Shown here one piece after another: positions 17,756-25,762 of a DNA stretch of 55,039 nt. The notes beneath the pieces were generated by a model. It was not told the origin of the DNA. It ran no database searches and saw only the letters and a program-made list of their open reading frames with translations. This stretch comes from Gudongella sp. (GTDB lineage Bacteria; Bacillota; Clostridia; Tissierellales; Tissierellaceae), in contig JANKMX010000009.1 in NCBI GenBank assembly GCA_024649995.1, forward strand, positions 1 through 55,039. Direction: 5' to 3'. Numbering within the stretch: position 1 is the stretch's first letter; the number at the start of each line of letters is the position of its first letter. A program made the translations under genes and the position numbers.

Positions 17756-17934
17756 TTCACTCTTAGGTGTTTGCCCGCAGTTCTTGATTCAAGTCCGAGA
17801 AAAATCATCAGCTCGTTTTTTCCATTGATTCCTATGCCGCTTCTCTTGGAGGAATCAAATCATTTCAAAATCCTCGCTGGATTTTTCAGTCGTTCTTTCA
17901 TATGAACCGCTTGCCAAAGCACCTTTCGAGTGAA
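17756..17934 (+). repeat. Repeat C, copy 1 (179-bp structured element)
   Basis: Ends TTCACTC and GAGTGAA are complementary; next to them GGTGTTTG can pair with CAAAGCACC (one bulge). Inside are two hairpins kept in both copies: GATTCCT/AGGAATC and AAATCC-TCGCT-GGATTT. The second copy, inverted at 25526-25704, has exactly the same length and is roughly 80-85% identical by eye. No open reading frame spans it. Confidence 0.82.
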
Positions 17935-17988
17935 CAACAGTTTTGATCCTGAGGTTCACTGAGGAGTCTTTTATAGCTTAGACAAAAC

Positions 17989-18066
17989 TTAAGGGTCCAG
18001 GACTCTTCGCGCTACTCAGAGTGACAAAATATGTCGTCCTGAGTGTAACGAAGGATCTTGGACCCT
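17989..18066. repeat. Repeat A, intact palindrome
   Basis: Left arm AAGGGTCCAGGACTCTTCGC continuing to AGAGTGACA. The right arm read on the other strand is CTAGGGTCCAAGATCCTTCG continuing to CTCAGGACGACA. This is the uninterrupted form against which the B insertion at 2008-2065 can be recognised. Confidence 0.82.
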
Positions 18067-18114
18067 AGTTTTTTGCTTTTGCAATTGTGAATTATAATAA
18101 CAATACCGACAAAC

Positions 18115-18201
18115 GGAAAGTCGAAGGGAACATTTTTCGAGGACATTACCTGGCCAAGCGGCCTCGAGCGGTCCGAGAGAAAATCGTTGCCGAGACTTTC
18201 C
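18115..18201 (-). repeat. Repeat E, copy 2
   Basis: On the minus strand starts GGAAAGTCTCGGCAACG and ends TTCGACTTTCC. The basal stem is GGAAAGTC/GACTTTCC, where copy 1 has GAAAGCT/AGCTTTC, so the pairing is kept while the bases differ. The GGCCGCTTGGCC apex and the GTCCTCGAAAAATGTTCCC tract are identical to copy 1. Confidence 0.8.
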
Positions 18202-18234
18202 TATTGAATCAGCCCAATGTTTAAATGAGAAACA

Positions 18235-19188
18235 TTATTCACTGTTCACTGATTCATCAAGCCTTTTAAGCGCCTCAAAAAACACCCCCATAAATTCATC
18301 CCGGTCAACATCCATAAGTACGTGTGCATTTGGAGGCTCGTGCCTCATGAGCTCTCCCGTATCCGCTGCCGTCCTTCCCCTATAGATTCCTATTGACGTG
18401 TCTATTTCAACCCGATAGTCCTCTCCCTTAAACATTTCCGGGTTCAGAAGATACATCACACTTACAACATCGTGAAGGGGATAGGTTGTAAGACCCTTCC
18501 GTCTATGGAAGTTGGTGTAGCTCTGGAGCAGACTCCCGGCCATCCTTGAAACGGATCCTTCAGAGCTCATCAGTTCCTTGATTTCTTCATCATTTATGGC
18601 AGCCTTGTTGGTAACCTCAAGTCCACTCATTGTAATTGGGACCCCTGAATCAAAAACTATCTTTGCCGCCTCTGGATCTGCATAGATGTTGAATTCAGCA
18701 AAGGGTGTCCTGTTTCCGGAAAATATGGAGCCTCCCATCAGTGAAATCATCTCGATTCTTTCCTTTGTTTCAGGAAAAACTGAAAACAAGAGGCCGATAT
18801 TTGTCAGGGGACCGGTTGGGATCAGGGTAACCCTGCCCTCAGCCTCCATGATCTTCTCCTTAAGAAATACAATTCCATTGTCTGATTCCAGTTGAAAAAC
18901 CGGAGCTGGAAATTCCCAGCCGTCCATTCCGCTCACACCATGTATCTCCCCTCCGTGAAGGGGGTCCTTGATCAGGGGCTTGGCCGCTCCGCATGCAGCT
19001 GGGATCTCAAGCTTAAGAAAGGTCCACAGCTTTCTTAGGTTTTTGGTGACCTTTGCAAGGGTCTGGTTACCTGAAACCGTTGTAACTCCAAGAATATTTA
19101 ATCTGTCCCGGTTGGCAAGCGCCAACAGGAGTGCCATTACATCGTCCACACCTGGATCGCAATCGATCAACACATTCCTCTTTTTCAT
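18235..19188 (-). CDS. Inosine-uridine-type nucleoside hydrolase
   Basis: A 317-residue calcium-dependent N-ribohydrolase that splits ribonucleosides into base and ribose. The N-terminal DCDPGVDD (residues 9-16) is the family's metal-binding signature. Further conserved segments are LIPTGPLTNIGLLF, FNIYADPEAA, and the C-terminal PLHDVVSVMYL carrying the last metal ligand. It follows deoD by 65 bp on the same strand, separated by a hairpin, forming a nucleoside salvage pair. Pyrimidine (RihA/B) or broad purine (IunH) preference cannot be told. Confidence 0.9.
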   Translation of the reverse strand: MKKRNVLIDCDPGVDDVMALLLALANRDRLNILGVTTVSGNQTLAKVTKNLRKLWTFLKLEIPAACGAAKPLIKDPLHGGEIHGVSGMDGWEFPAPVFQLESDNGIVFLKEKIMEAEGRVTLIPTGPLTNIGLLFSVFPETKERIEMISLMGGSIFSGNRTPFAEFNIYADPEAAKIVFDSGVPITMSGLEVTNKAAINDEEIKELMSSEGSVSRMAGSLLQSYTNFHRRKGLTTYPLHDVVSVMYLLNPEMFKGEDYRVEIDTSIGIYRGRTAADTGELMRHEPPNAHVLMDVDRDEFMGVFFEALKRLDESVNSE

Positions 19189-19213
19189 CCCAAACCTCCC
19201 TTTAAAACACCCA

Positions 19214-19235
19214 GGACCCTCCAGCTGGAAGGTCC
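19214..19235 (-). terminator. Weak hairpin between deoD and the nucleoside hydrolase gene
   Basis: GGACCTTCCAGCTGGAGGGT plus CC folds on itself with one mismatch. The following minus-strand sequence TGGGTGTTTTAAAG has only a short U-run, so it may be a leaky terminator or a processing stem that sets the ratio of the two gene products. Confidence 0.4.
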
Positions 19236-19253
19236 CTTAAGTTTACAGTTGTC

Positions 19254-19958
19254 TTATTCAGCAAGCTCCAGAGCTACTTCCATCATTTGAGTAAAGCTCT
19301 TTTCTCTTTCCTCTGGTGTGGTCTCTTCCTTGTTGACAATTGAATCGCTTACCGTAAGGATTGTAAGTGCATTTACCCCCGCATAGGCTGCATTTGCATA
19401 TAGCGCGTAGGATTCCATCTCAACAGCCAGGATGTTCATATCTATCCACTTGCTTCCGGCTTCATCATCCACAGTGTAGAAGACATCACTTGTAAGGATG
19501 TTTCCAACATGATATGGAATTCCCTTTTCCTCAGCGACTCTTGTGGCCTTTTTCAAAAGGTCCCAGGATGCAATTGCAGAGTAAGTACCTGGCAGCTTGT
19601 ATTGGTCGGCATAGCTTGAATTTGTGCTGGCACCCATTGCAAATATTACGTCATAAAGCTTGAGATCCTTCTGGTATGCTCCGCAGGAGCCAACCCTTAT
19701 AAGGTTCTTGACCCCGTAGAAATGAATAAGCTCATATGAGTATATTCCAATTGAAGGAACTCCCATACCCGTTCCCATAACAGATATTCTCTTGCCCTTG
19801 TAGGTTCCAGTGTAGCCGAACATATTCCTTACTGCATTGAACTGGACAGGACCCTCAAGAAAGGTTTCAGCAATGAACTTTGCTCTCAAAGGATCTCCTG
19901 GAAGCAGTATGGTTTCAGCTATTTCTCCCTTTTTTGCACCAATGTGAGGTGTTGACAT
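19254..19958 (-). CDS. deoD: Purine-nucleoside phosphorylase, DeoD type
   Basis: Phosphorolyses purine (deoxy)nucleosides to base and (deoxy)ribose 1-phosphate. The 234-residue product begins [20 protein letters not shown], followed by [44 protein letters not shown], the nucleoside-binding EMESYALY and the catalytic Asp in VSDSI. The start at 19958 is used because it has AAGGAG 7 bp upstream and matches the family N-terminus; a longer frame begins at 19979. First gene of the salvage pair. Confidence 0.95.
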   Translation of the reverse strand: MSTPHIGAKKGEIAETILLPGDPLRAKFIAETFLEGPVQFNAVRNMFGYTGTYKGKRISVMGTGMGVPSIGIYSYELIHFYGVKNLIRVGSCGAYQKDLKLYDVIFAMGASTNSSYADQYKLPGTYSAIASWDLLKKATRVAEEKGIPYHVGNILTSDVFYTVDDEAGSKWIDMNILAVEMESYALYANAAYAGVNALTILTVSDSIVNKEETTPEEREKSFTQMMEVALELAE

Positions 19959-20102
19959 ATGATCACTCCTTGTATTCATGTAGTTTATTTGTCATTCACA
20001 GTTAATGATACCCCTCAATGGCTGCAACAAACCAATTTCCATTAGTTTATCAAGTGTACTTCAAAAAAATGCCTTATTTCGTTAATTAATTAGTTAACAC
20101 TC

Positions 20103-20127
20103 ATTTAAAGCGTTAGTTACTGGGTAT
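20103..20127 (+). promoter_or_regulatory. Sigma-B-like promoter before universal stress gene 1
   Basis: ATTTAA, 13-bp spacer, GGGTAT. The general stress sigma factor of Firmicutes reads GTTTAA-N12-15-GGGWAT. It is 65 bp upstream of the ATG. A related arrangement precedes the second stress gene. Confidence 0.45.
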
Positions 20128-20192
20128 ATGTTAGGTAACATAGAATGTGATGTCCAGGTTATTTTAAAAGGCTAATTGAGGAGGCGATATTA

Positions 20193-20609
20193 ATGACCAA
20201 GAAAATCCTAGTACCAATTGATGGTTCTGAATGCTCCATAAAGGCTCTTTACAAGGCTACAGAGCTGGGAAAATTCTACGAAGCTGAGCTTACCCTAGTT
20301 ATTGTCATTGACAGCGGAAGGTTTGTTTCTGTTGATTTCAAGCAGGACATGATCAACTCAAGTATAGAGGCTGGCCAACATGTGCTTGAGGAAGCGGCTG
20401 GAAAGATAGGGGATTACCCCTTTGGTGTCAAATCAACCTACAGAATGGGCGATGTTGCCAATGAAATCATAACCATGGCAGAGGAGGGTGATTATGACCT
20501 TATAGTCATGGGAAGCAGAGGCCTTGGAGTATTCACAAGAGCACTTCTTGGTGGGGTCTCCCACAAGGTGGTATGCCACTCACCTATCTCTGTTCACGTT
20601 GTTAAATAA
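20193..20609 (+). CDS. Universal stress protein (UspA family) 1
   Basis: A 138-residue single Usp domain. It begins KKILVPIDGSECSIKALYKA and carries the ATP-binding pattern MGSRGLGVFTRALLGGVSH near the C-terminus (GxxG followed by G-S), so it probably binds ATP and dimerises. Usp proteins help cells survive stress or stasis by mechanisms not fully understood. The ribosome site TTGAGGAGG precedes ATG. A clearly paralogous gene is at 23374. Upstream is a GGGTAT promoter motif. Confidence 0.92.
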   Translation: MTKKILVPIDGSECSIKALYKATELGKFYEAELTLVIVIDSGRFVSVDFKQDMINSSIEAGQHVLEEAAGKIGDYPFGVKSTYRMGDVANEIITMAEEGDYDLIVMGSRGLGVFTRALLGGVSHKVVCHSPISVHVVK

Positions 20610-20619
20610 CCATTACTTA

Positions 20620-20642
20620 AGGACCCCTGATTCAGGGGTCCT
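20620..20642. terminator. Bidirectional hairpin between Usp 1 and the amidohydrolase gene
   Basis: AGGACCCCT-GATTC-AGGGGTCCT, a perfect 9-bp GC-rich stem between two convergent stop codons (20609 and 20648). The U-runs on either side are poor. Confidence 0.6.
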
Positions 20643-20647
20643 ATCAA

Positions 20648-22072
20648 TTAAAGCTTTCCTTCCTTCATAAACACTGCATTTGTTCCATTTATGCTGAAGA
20701 ACTCCCCAGATGCCCTTTTACCTATTGAATCTGGATACACTCCAACTTCACCTATTATTTCATCTTCATCCACGTTCATGAATTTCCCATCCCTATAGAT
20801 TATTTCCCCCTCAACAGCTGAAAGGCATACCTCATCTCCCCTGGCGCTGTAGACCAGGTTTGGCACCATGTTTCTCATGGGATAGGAGTAAACCGGACTC
20901 ATAGATGGCTTTTCAAGGTCTATTGCTATGAAATCGGCCCTTTTGCCAGCTTCAAGGGATCCAACCACATCTCCCAAACCTATTGCCCTGGCCCCCTCTA
21001 TTGTGGCCATCCTCAATGCTCTCCATGCTGGCATCACCTCAGGATCTGTGTATTTAATCTTGTTGAAGAGTGTCGCAAGCTTCATTTCATTTATTATGTT
21101 GTGGCAGTTGTTTCCGGGAGCCTGGTCAGAGCCCAGGGCCACATTTCCCCCGGCTTCCTGGAAGGCAACTGACGGTGGAACGATTCCATCTATTATCCCG
21201 ATGGAGCCTGGGCAAAGTATCATTCCTGCACCGCTCCGGGCTACCACCTTGGCCTCATCATCCCTGGCGTCTGTCAGGTGAACAGCCACCAGCCTTTCCC
21301 CTAGGAATCCTTCCTCCTTGAGCCATTCTATGGGTCTTTTACCATATCTTTTCTGGACCTGGTAGGTCTCCCTGTCACCCTGCTGGGTGTGCATGTGGAC
21401 CAAAGTATCCCTTTCTTCTGCAAGGTCATAGATTCTTTCCAGAAGCTCCCTGCCTACAAAGTCCGGCCCCTGTGGTCCGAACAGGACCTTTATTCTTCCA
21501 TTATCCTTGTTATGCCATTTGTCATAGAGCTCCAGGTTCCTAAGAAGCCCCCTTTCACCTAGGTCCCTGTTGAACAGGTACAATTCACCAGGCTCATAGA
21601 CCCTCTTTTCAGCCTCCCGGATCATGTGGGTAAGGTTACCTCTAGCCCCTAGCCTATGGATGAAGCCGGCGACGAACTCCATGTTTGTTTCGTAGTCACC
21701 CAGGGTCGTGGTGCCCGCCTTGACTGCCTCAATAATACCAAGCTTGCTGCCAGCATTACGTTCATTTTCGGTCAATACATTATCAAAGGGCTGAAGTCCA
21801 TACATCATCCAATTCCCAGTATCCTGAGCCAAGCCTCTCATTATGCCAAAGCCCGTGTGCATATGGGCATCAATCAAGCCTGGAAACACAGCCTTTTTCT
21901 TGAGCTGCAGGGCTTTCTCCCCTTCATATTCCTTTGATATCTCATCCCTTCTTCCAACTGCAACAATCCTTCCCCGGTCGATTGCCATGGCACCATCTTC
22001 AATATAGCCCACGCCCTCTCCCGTCATGGTATAGAGGTGATCTGAAACAACCACCAAGTCAACCTTATTCAT
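20648..22072 (-). CDS. Amidohydrolase (cytosine/guanine/SAH deaminase-like)
   Basis: A 474-residue metal-dependent hydrolase of the amidohydrolase superfamily, ATZ/TRZ-deaminase branch. Metal motif HMHTGF follows PGLIDA near residue 65; later come HMHTQQGD, AVHLTDA and the metal Asp in ALGSDQAPG. The final part (LGDVVGSLEAGKRADFIAID) is the typical composite barrel closing segment. Substrate may be a purine, a thioadenosine compound or another heterocycle. The first 8 bp overlap the M20 gene upstream, so the two are coupled and may act in one degradation route. Confidence 0.85.
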   Translation of the reverse strand: MNKVDLVVVSDHLYTMTGEGVGYIEDGAMAIDRGRIVAVGRRDEISKEYEGEKALQLKKKAVFPGLIDAHMHTGFGIMRGLAQDTGNWMMYGLQPFDNVLTENERNAGSKLGIIEAVKAGTTTLGDYETNMEFVAGFIHRLGARGNLTHMIREAEKRVYEPGELYLFNRDLGERGLLRNLELYDKWHNKDNGRIKVLFGPQGPDFVGRELLERIYDLAEERDTLVHMHTQQGDRETYQVQKRYGKRPIEWLKEEGFLGERLVAVHLTDARDDEAKVVARSGAGMILCPGSIGIIDGIVPPSVAFQEAGGNVALGSDQAPGNNCHNIINEMKLATLFNKIKYTDPEVMPAWRALRMATIEGARAIGLGDVVGSLEAGKRADFIAIDLEKPSMSPVYSYPMRNMVPNLVYSARGDEVCLSAVEGEIIYRDGKFMNVDEDEIIGEVGVYPDSIGKRASGEFFSINGTNAVFMKEGKL

Positions 22073-23216
22073 CCTTCAAGCCTCCTTCATATTCCTTTCG
22101 GATCTCCTCCAATGCTCCAGGAGTATTGTAGACATCCATCACAAATCTTGAAACAATTTCCCCTCCAAGGGAGATTGCCCTGTGAGTTTTTTTTGTTTTC
22201 ATTGCAAGGGCAAATTCCTCTGTATGTGCATTAAGATCCTTCCCTATGTCAATGTATGGATGAAAGGCAGGGCAAACGCTGCTCACGTTTCCAATATCAG
22301 ATGAGCCGCCTGTCTCGTCACTTGTATCCACAAGGGTCAATCCCAGATCCTGGTAGATTCCCTCCAATAAGGTTTCCCCCCTTATATTTCTTGAGAGACT
22401 GTCATACTTCTCCCCAATTTCCTCAACTTTCCAGGAGGTTCTGGTTGCCAGGGCAGCTGCCTGGGCACAGTCCATTACCCATTTGCTGATCTGGTCGAGA
22501 TACTCCCTCTTTTCAGCCCTAACAAGCACCTCCGCTTCAGTATAATGGGGAACTATGTTTGATGCGTCACCACCATTGACGATGTATCCATGCAATCTCA
22601 CATCATCCTTAAGATGCTGTCTCATCATATCCATGGCGTCAAAGAAAAGCCTGATGGAATTCAATGCATTTCTTCCCTCCCAGGGTATGCTTGATGCATG
22701 TGCTGGCTTGCCATGGAAGGTGAATTTGTAGGCATCCAGTGCCAGAAATTTTGAAAAAAGAGCATTCTTGTTGCTCATGTGGATCATAAGTGCAAAATCC
22801 ATACTATTGAACACTCCAGACTTAACCATTGGTACCTTGCCACCGTGCATCTCCTCGTCAGGAGTCCCGATTACGTGTATTTCAGCTGGTATCCTATCCT
22901 TGAGTTCATTCAGTACCAATGCAGCAAGGATGCTTATGGACCCGCTTGCACAATGACCACAGGCATGACCCAGTCCCCTTAAGGCATCGTACTCAACCAG
23001 TATTGCCGCCTTACTTTCCTTTCCCTTGTTGATTATTCCCCTAAAGGCTGTTTCCATACCTGCAAAGGGATACTCCACTGGTATTCCGTGGCTGGCAAGC
23101 AGCTGGACCATCCTCTTTGAGGATTTGTATTCCTCACCACCTATTTCCGGGTTATCAGCCATAAAATCATTCAGGGCTATTATTTCATCCTTGTATTTCT
23201 GGATCAATTCCTTCAT
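22065..23216 (-). CDS. M20 family amidohydrolase/peptidase
   Basis: A 383-residue zinc hydrolase of the M20D type (aminoacylase / aminobenzoyl-glutamate hydrolase-like). It has GLGHACGHCASG with metal ligands, GTPDEEMHGGKVPM with the catalytic Glu pair, and the lid-domain HGKPAHASSIPWEGRNAL. It most likely removes an acyl or aryl group from an amino acid. The start at 23216 is preceded by AGGAGG at 7 bp; an upstream frame to 23234 lacks one. It overlaps the following amidohydrolase gene by 8 bp. Confidence 0.87.
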   Translation of the reverse strand: MKELIQKYKDEIIALNDFMADNPEIGGEEYKSSKRMVQLLASHGIPVEYPFAGMETAFRGIINKGKESKAAILVEYDALRGLGHACGHCASGSISILAALVLNELKDRIPAEIHVIGTPDEEMHGGKVPMVKSGVFNSMDFALMIHMSNKNALFSKFLALDAYKFTFHGKPAHASSIPWEGRNALNSIRLFFDAMDMMRQHLKDDVRLHGYIVNGGDASNIVPHYTEAEVLVRAEKREYLDQISKWVMDCAQAAALATRTSWKVEEIGEKYDSLSRNIRGETLLEGIYQDLGLTLVDTSDETGGSSDIGNVSSVCPAFHPYIDIGKDLNAHTEEFALAMKTKKTHRAISLGGEIVSRFVMDVYNTPGALEEIRKEYEGGLKDE

Positions 23217-23311
23217 TATGATTCCTCCTGTCAAAAGATTTACCTATTTAACTTATCATAGCAAATTTGTACCTGCAGGTATAGTGAGGTTGGAGATTTT
23301 CTGATTATCAC

Positions 23312-23335
23312 ATTTATTTGAGACATATTGGGTAT
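23312..23335 (+). promoter_or_regulatory. Sigma-B-like promoter before universal stress gene 2
   Basis: ATTTAT, 12-bp spacer, GGGTAT, 38 bp before the ATG. It shares TTGGGTATATAGTTA with the CTGGGTATATGTTA before the other stress gene, although the rest of the leaders differ. Confidence 0.42.
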
Positions 23336-23373
23336 ATAGTTACGGAATAGCAAATACACGTGGAGGTGTGACA

Positions 23374-23808
23374 ATGAAAAAAATTCTTGTACCGATCGAC
23401 GGATCCGATTGCTCAAAGAAAGCCCTGCTCAAGGCCAAGGAGCTTGGCAAGGCATTTGATTCCCACATTACAATACTTACAATCATCGACAGCATACGAT
23501 ATCTTGACATGGACTTTAAATTCGATGCAGTCAGGGATGGGATTGACCTAAGCAAGCAGCTTCTTGTAAGCGCATTGGAGGATTTCAAGGACTATCCAGG
23601 TGAAGTGGAAACTATATACAAAACAGGTGATGTTGCTGAGGAGATTATCGATGTGGCCGAGGAGGGAGACTTTGACCTTATTGTCATGGGCAGCAGAGGT
23701 CTTGGTGTTTTTTCAAGGACAATTCTTGGAAGTGTATCCCACAAGGTTATCCAGCATTCAAAAACCACCGTCATGGTAGTGAAGGACTGCGGTCAGGCAG
23801 ATGAATAA
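23374..23808 (+). CDS. Universal stress protein (UspA family) 2
   Basis: A 144-residue Usp domain paralogous to the one at 20193 (KKILVPIDGSDCSKKALLKA against KKILVPIDGSECSIKALYKA, and MGSRGLGVFSRTILGSVSHK in the ATP-binding tail). The start ATG at 23374 has GGAGG 7 bp upstream; a GTG two codons earlier is too close to that site. It sits just upstream of nhaC in the same orientation, but 157 bp apart, so joint transcription is uncertain. Confidence 0.92.
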   Translation: MKKILVPIDGSDCSKKALLKAKELGKAFDSHITILTIIDSIRYLDMDFKFDAVRDGIDLSKQLLVSALEDFKDYPGEVETIYKTGDVAEEIIDVAEEGDFDLIVMGSRGLGVFSRTILGSVSHKVIQHSKTTVMVVKDCGQADE

Positions 23809-23965
23809 AGTATCCCTACCCCTCTAATTTTTTACATCTATTTCATCTGAATTGTCAGAAAACGATTGAAATTTTTCCTGAAATAGTGTAATCTATAATA
23901 AATCTGAGCGTAAAGCACATTGGGTGTGGAAACGTATTCAGATAATAACATATAGGGGGGTTTAT

Positions 23966-25357
23966 ATGAAAACAAAGAAAAAAGCAACAATCGGTCACGC
24001 ATTAATACCTATCTTAGTTCTAATAGTATCTTTGTTCAGTGGTATCGTTTACCTTGGTACCGACGCACATATTCCGATACTAATAGCAATCATTGTTGCA
24101 GCATTGGTGGGAATAGTAAGCCTGGGATACACCTGGGGTGAAATCGAGAAGGGAGCCATTGAGACCATTCAGATGTCAATGCAGGCCATACTGATACTTA
24201 TGATTATCGGTACTGTAGTTGGATCATGGATTCTTAGTGGAACAGTTCCTGCAATGATCTATTACGGTCTGCAGATCCTTTCTCCTGGAATATTCCTTGT
24301 TGCAACGGCAGCAATCTGTGCCATTGTTTCATTGGCAACTGGAAGTTCATGGACCACAGCTGGAACTGTAGGTATAGCTCTTATGGGAGTAGGCCAGGGA
24401 CTTGGAATGCCAGCAGCCATAGTGGCAGGTGCAGTTGTATCCGGAGCTTACTTCGGAGACAAGATATCACCTCTGTCAGATACAACAAACCTTGCACCGG
24501 CAATGGCAGGTTCAACACTGTTCGAGCATATCAAGTACATGTTCTGGACAACCATTCCTAGCTTTACCATAGCACTGATCCTTTACGGAATCATAGGTGC
24601 CAGATATGCTGGAAGCCAGCTTGATACAACTAACATAAACATTATACTTGATGGAATATCAGCCAACTTCTACATATCACCAATTCTATTGCTTCCACCG
24701 GTTATAGTAATCGCGCTTGTAATCATGAAGGTTCCTGCACTTCCAGGCCTAATGGCAGGTACAGTAGTAGGTGGAATCTTCGCAGCAATATTCCAGGGTT
24801 CAGATCTTGGAACAATCATCAACACTGCACACTATGGATTTGAGATAGACAGTGGCGTAGCAATGGTAGACGAGCTTCTTAACCGTGGTGGTCTTGACGG
24901 CATGATGTGGACAGTATCACTTATACTTCTAGCCATGACCTTCGGTGGTATCATGGAGAGAACTGGAATGCTTCAAGCAATAGCGGCAGGTATACTGAAG
25001 CTTGCAAACAACACTGGTTCACTTGTTGCTGCAACAATACTTACCAGTATTGCAATCAACATCCTTGCAGCTGACCAGTATCTTGCAATAGTAATTCCTG
25101 GTAGAATGTACAAGGATGCCTATGATGAGATGGGACTTGAACCAAGACTTCTTTCAAGAACATTGGAGGATGGAGGTACCCTTACCTCATCACTTATCCC
25201 ATGGAACACCTGTGGAGCCTATATGTCAAGTGTACTTCTAGTATCACCACTTGCATATGCACCATATGCATTCCTGAACCTGATCAATCCAGTTGTTGCA
25301 ATCATCTATGGATTTACAGGCTTCAGCATCAAGAAAGTAGAGCCAAAAGTAGAGTAA
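23966..25357 (+). CDS. nhaC: Na+/H+ antiporter, NhaC family
   Basis: A 463-residue membrane protein with about 11-12 spans. It exchanges sodium for protons (some relatives swap malate/lactate or amino acids). Family segments include ATGSSWTTAGTVGIALMGVG, GAVVSGAYFGDKISPLSDTT (the NhaC signature with SPLSDTTN) and SLIPWNTCGAYMSSVL near the end. The start at 23966 follows GGGGGG at 5 bp; an earlier in-frame start at 23924 would add a polar leader. The codons are enriched in ATA/AGG as elsewhere. A strong terminator follows 6 bp after the stop. Confidence 0.92.
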   Translation: MKTKKKATIGHALIPILVLIVSLFSGIVYLGTDAHIPILIAIIVAALVGIVSLGYTWGEIEKGAIETIQMSMQAILILMIIGTVVGSWILSGTVPAMIYYGLQILSPGIFLVATAAICAIVSLATGSSWTTAGTVGIALMGVGQGLGMPAAIVAGAVVSGAYFGDKISPLSDTTNLAPAMAGSTLFEHIKYMFWTTIPSFTIALILYGIIGARYAGSQLDTTNINIILDGISANFYISPILLLPPVIVIALVIMKVPALPGLMAGTVVGGIFAAIFQGSDLGTIINTAHYGFEIDSGVAMVDELLNRGGLDGMMWTVSLILLAMTFGGIMERTGMLQAIAAGILKLANNTGSLVAATILTSIAINILAADQYLAIVIPGRMYKDAYDEMGLEPRLLSRTLEDGGTLTSSLIPWNTCGAYMSSVLLVSPLAYAPYAFLNLINPVVAIIYGFTGFSIKKVEPKVE

Positions 25358-25363
25358 TCAAAA

Positions 25364-25393
25364 ACCAGCATTCCAAAGGGATGCTGGTTTTTT
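25364..25393 (+). terminator. Terminator after nhaC
   Basis: ACCAGCAT and ATGCTGGT pair, extended by a further C-G pair across AAA, then TTTTTT. A classical intrinsic terminator. Confidence 0.92.
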
Positions 25394-25435
25394 AATTCAC
25401 ATTTCACAATTCTCAATTCACAATTGCTAAAAGCT

Positions 25436-25481
25436 GAGATCCCTCCACTTTGGTCGGGATGACCGATAATAGGTCGATCTC
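25436..25481. repeat. Repeat D, shortened palindrome
   Basis: GAGATCCCTCCACTTTGGTC followed by GGGATGAC, then a shortened right arm GGTCGATCTC. The outer GAGATC/GATCTC ends pair; the inner part of the right arm is lost compared with the 60-bp copies at 50.0-50.5 kb. Confidence 0.7.
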
Positions 25482-25517
25482 AAGGGTCCAGGACTCTTCG
25501 CACTGCTCAGAGTGACA
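25482..25517 (+). repeat. Repeat A, half copy
   Basis: AAGGGTCCAGGACTCTTCGC then ACTGCTCAGAGTGACA, almost identical to the left arm of the intact palindrome at 17989. The right arm is missing and repeat C copy 2 begins 8 bp on. Confidence 0.75.
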
Positions 25518-25525
25518 ATCTAGTA

Positions 25526-25704
25526 TTCGCTCGCAGAGTGCTTTGGTAAGCAGTTCATATGAAAGAACGACTTTAAAATCCAGCGAGGATTTCGGAGTGT
25601 TTTGATTCCTCCAAGCGCAGCGGCATAGGAATCAACAAAGAAAACGAGCTGATAATTTTATTCGGACTTGAATCCAGAACTGCGTGCAAACACCTAAGAG
25701 CGAA
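25526..25704 (-). repeat. Repeat C, copy 2 (179-bp structured element)
   Basis: Minus-strand ends are TTCGCTC and GAGCGAA, complementary like the TTCACTC/GAGTGAA of copy 1, with an A-to-G change answered by T-to-C. The adjoining GGTGTTTG still pairs with CAAAGCACT through one G-U. Both internal hairpins are kept. Just beyond its left end lies AAGATTCCTCAGCTGAACTT-GAAATGACA, a degenerate D/A-type half-arm. Confidence 0.82.
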
Positions 25705-25762
25705 AAGCCAAGATTCCTCAGCTGAACTTGAAATGACAAACCTTAGGCCGATAGCATTAAAA

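Larger units (their letters stand above)
17621..18234. other. 614-bp gap between convergent genes, a repeat cluster
   Basis: No believable gene. In order: repeat B copy 3 (minus), a half D element (about 17718-17750), repeat C copy 1, a degenerate A-like half-arm (about 17945-17972), a full A palindrome and repeat E copy 2 (minus). Read on the minus strand the order E, A, B echoes the cluster at 1830-2284, and A, C, half-D echoes the one at 25482-25740. Confidence 0.8.
25394..25762. other. Gap between convergent nhaC and a dehydrogenase gene, a repeat cluster
   Basis: About 370 bp without a gene: a shortened D palindrome, a half A, repeat C copy 2 and a half-arm at about 25709-25740, with short AATTCACA/CAATTC strings before them. 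No promoter is recognised. Confidence 0.78.

Noticed and set aside
17780-17800. tRNA-like T-arm string (GATTCAAGTCC) inside repeat C
   Set aside because: No acceptor, D or anticodon arms can be drawn around it, and copy 2 keeps it within a different fold.
17756-17934. Repeat C as an insertion-sequence remnant with a transposase fragment
   Set aside because: No frame gives transposase-like residues and no target duplication is evident; it is better described as a structured element.
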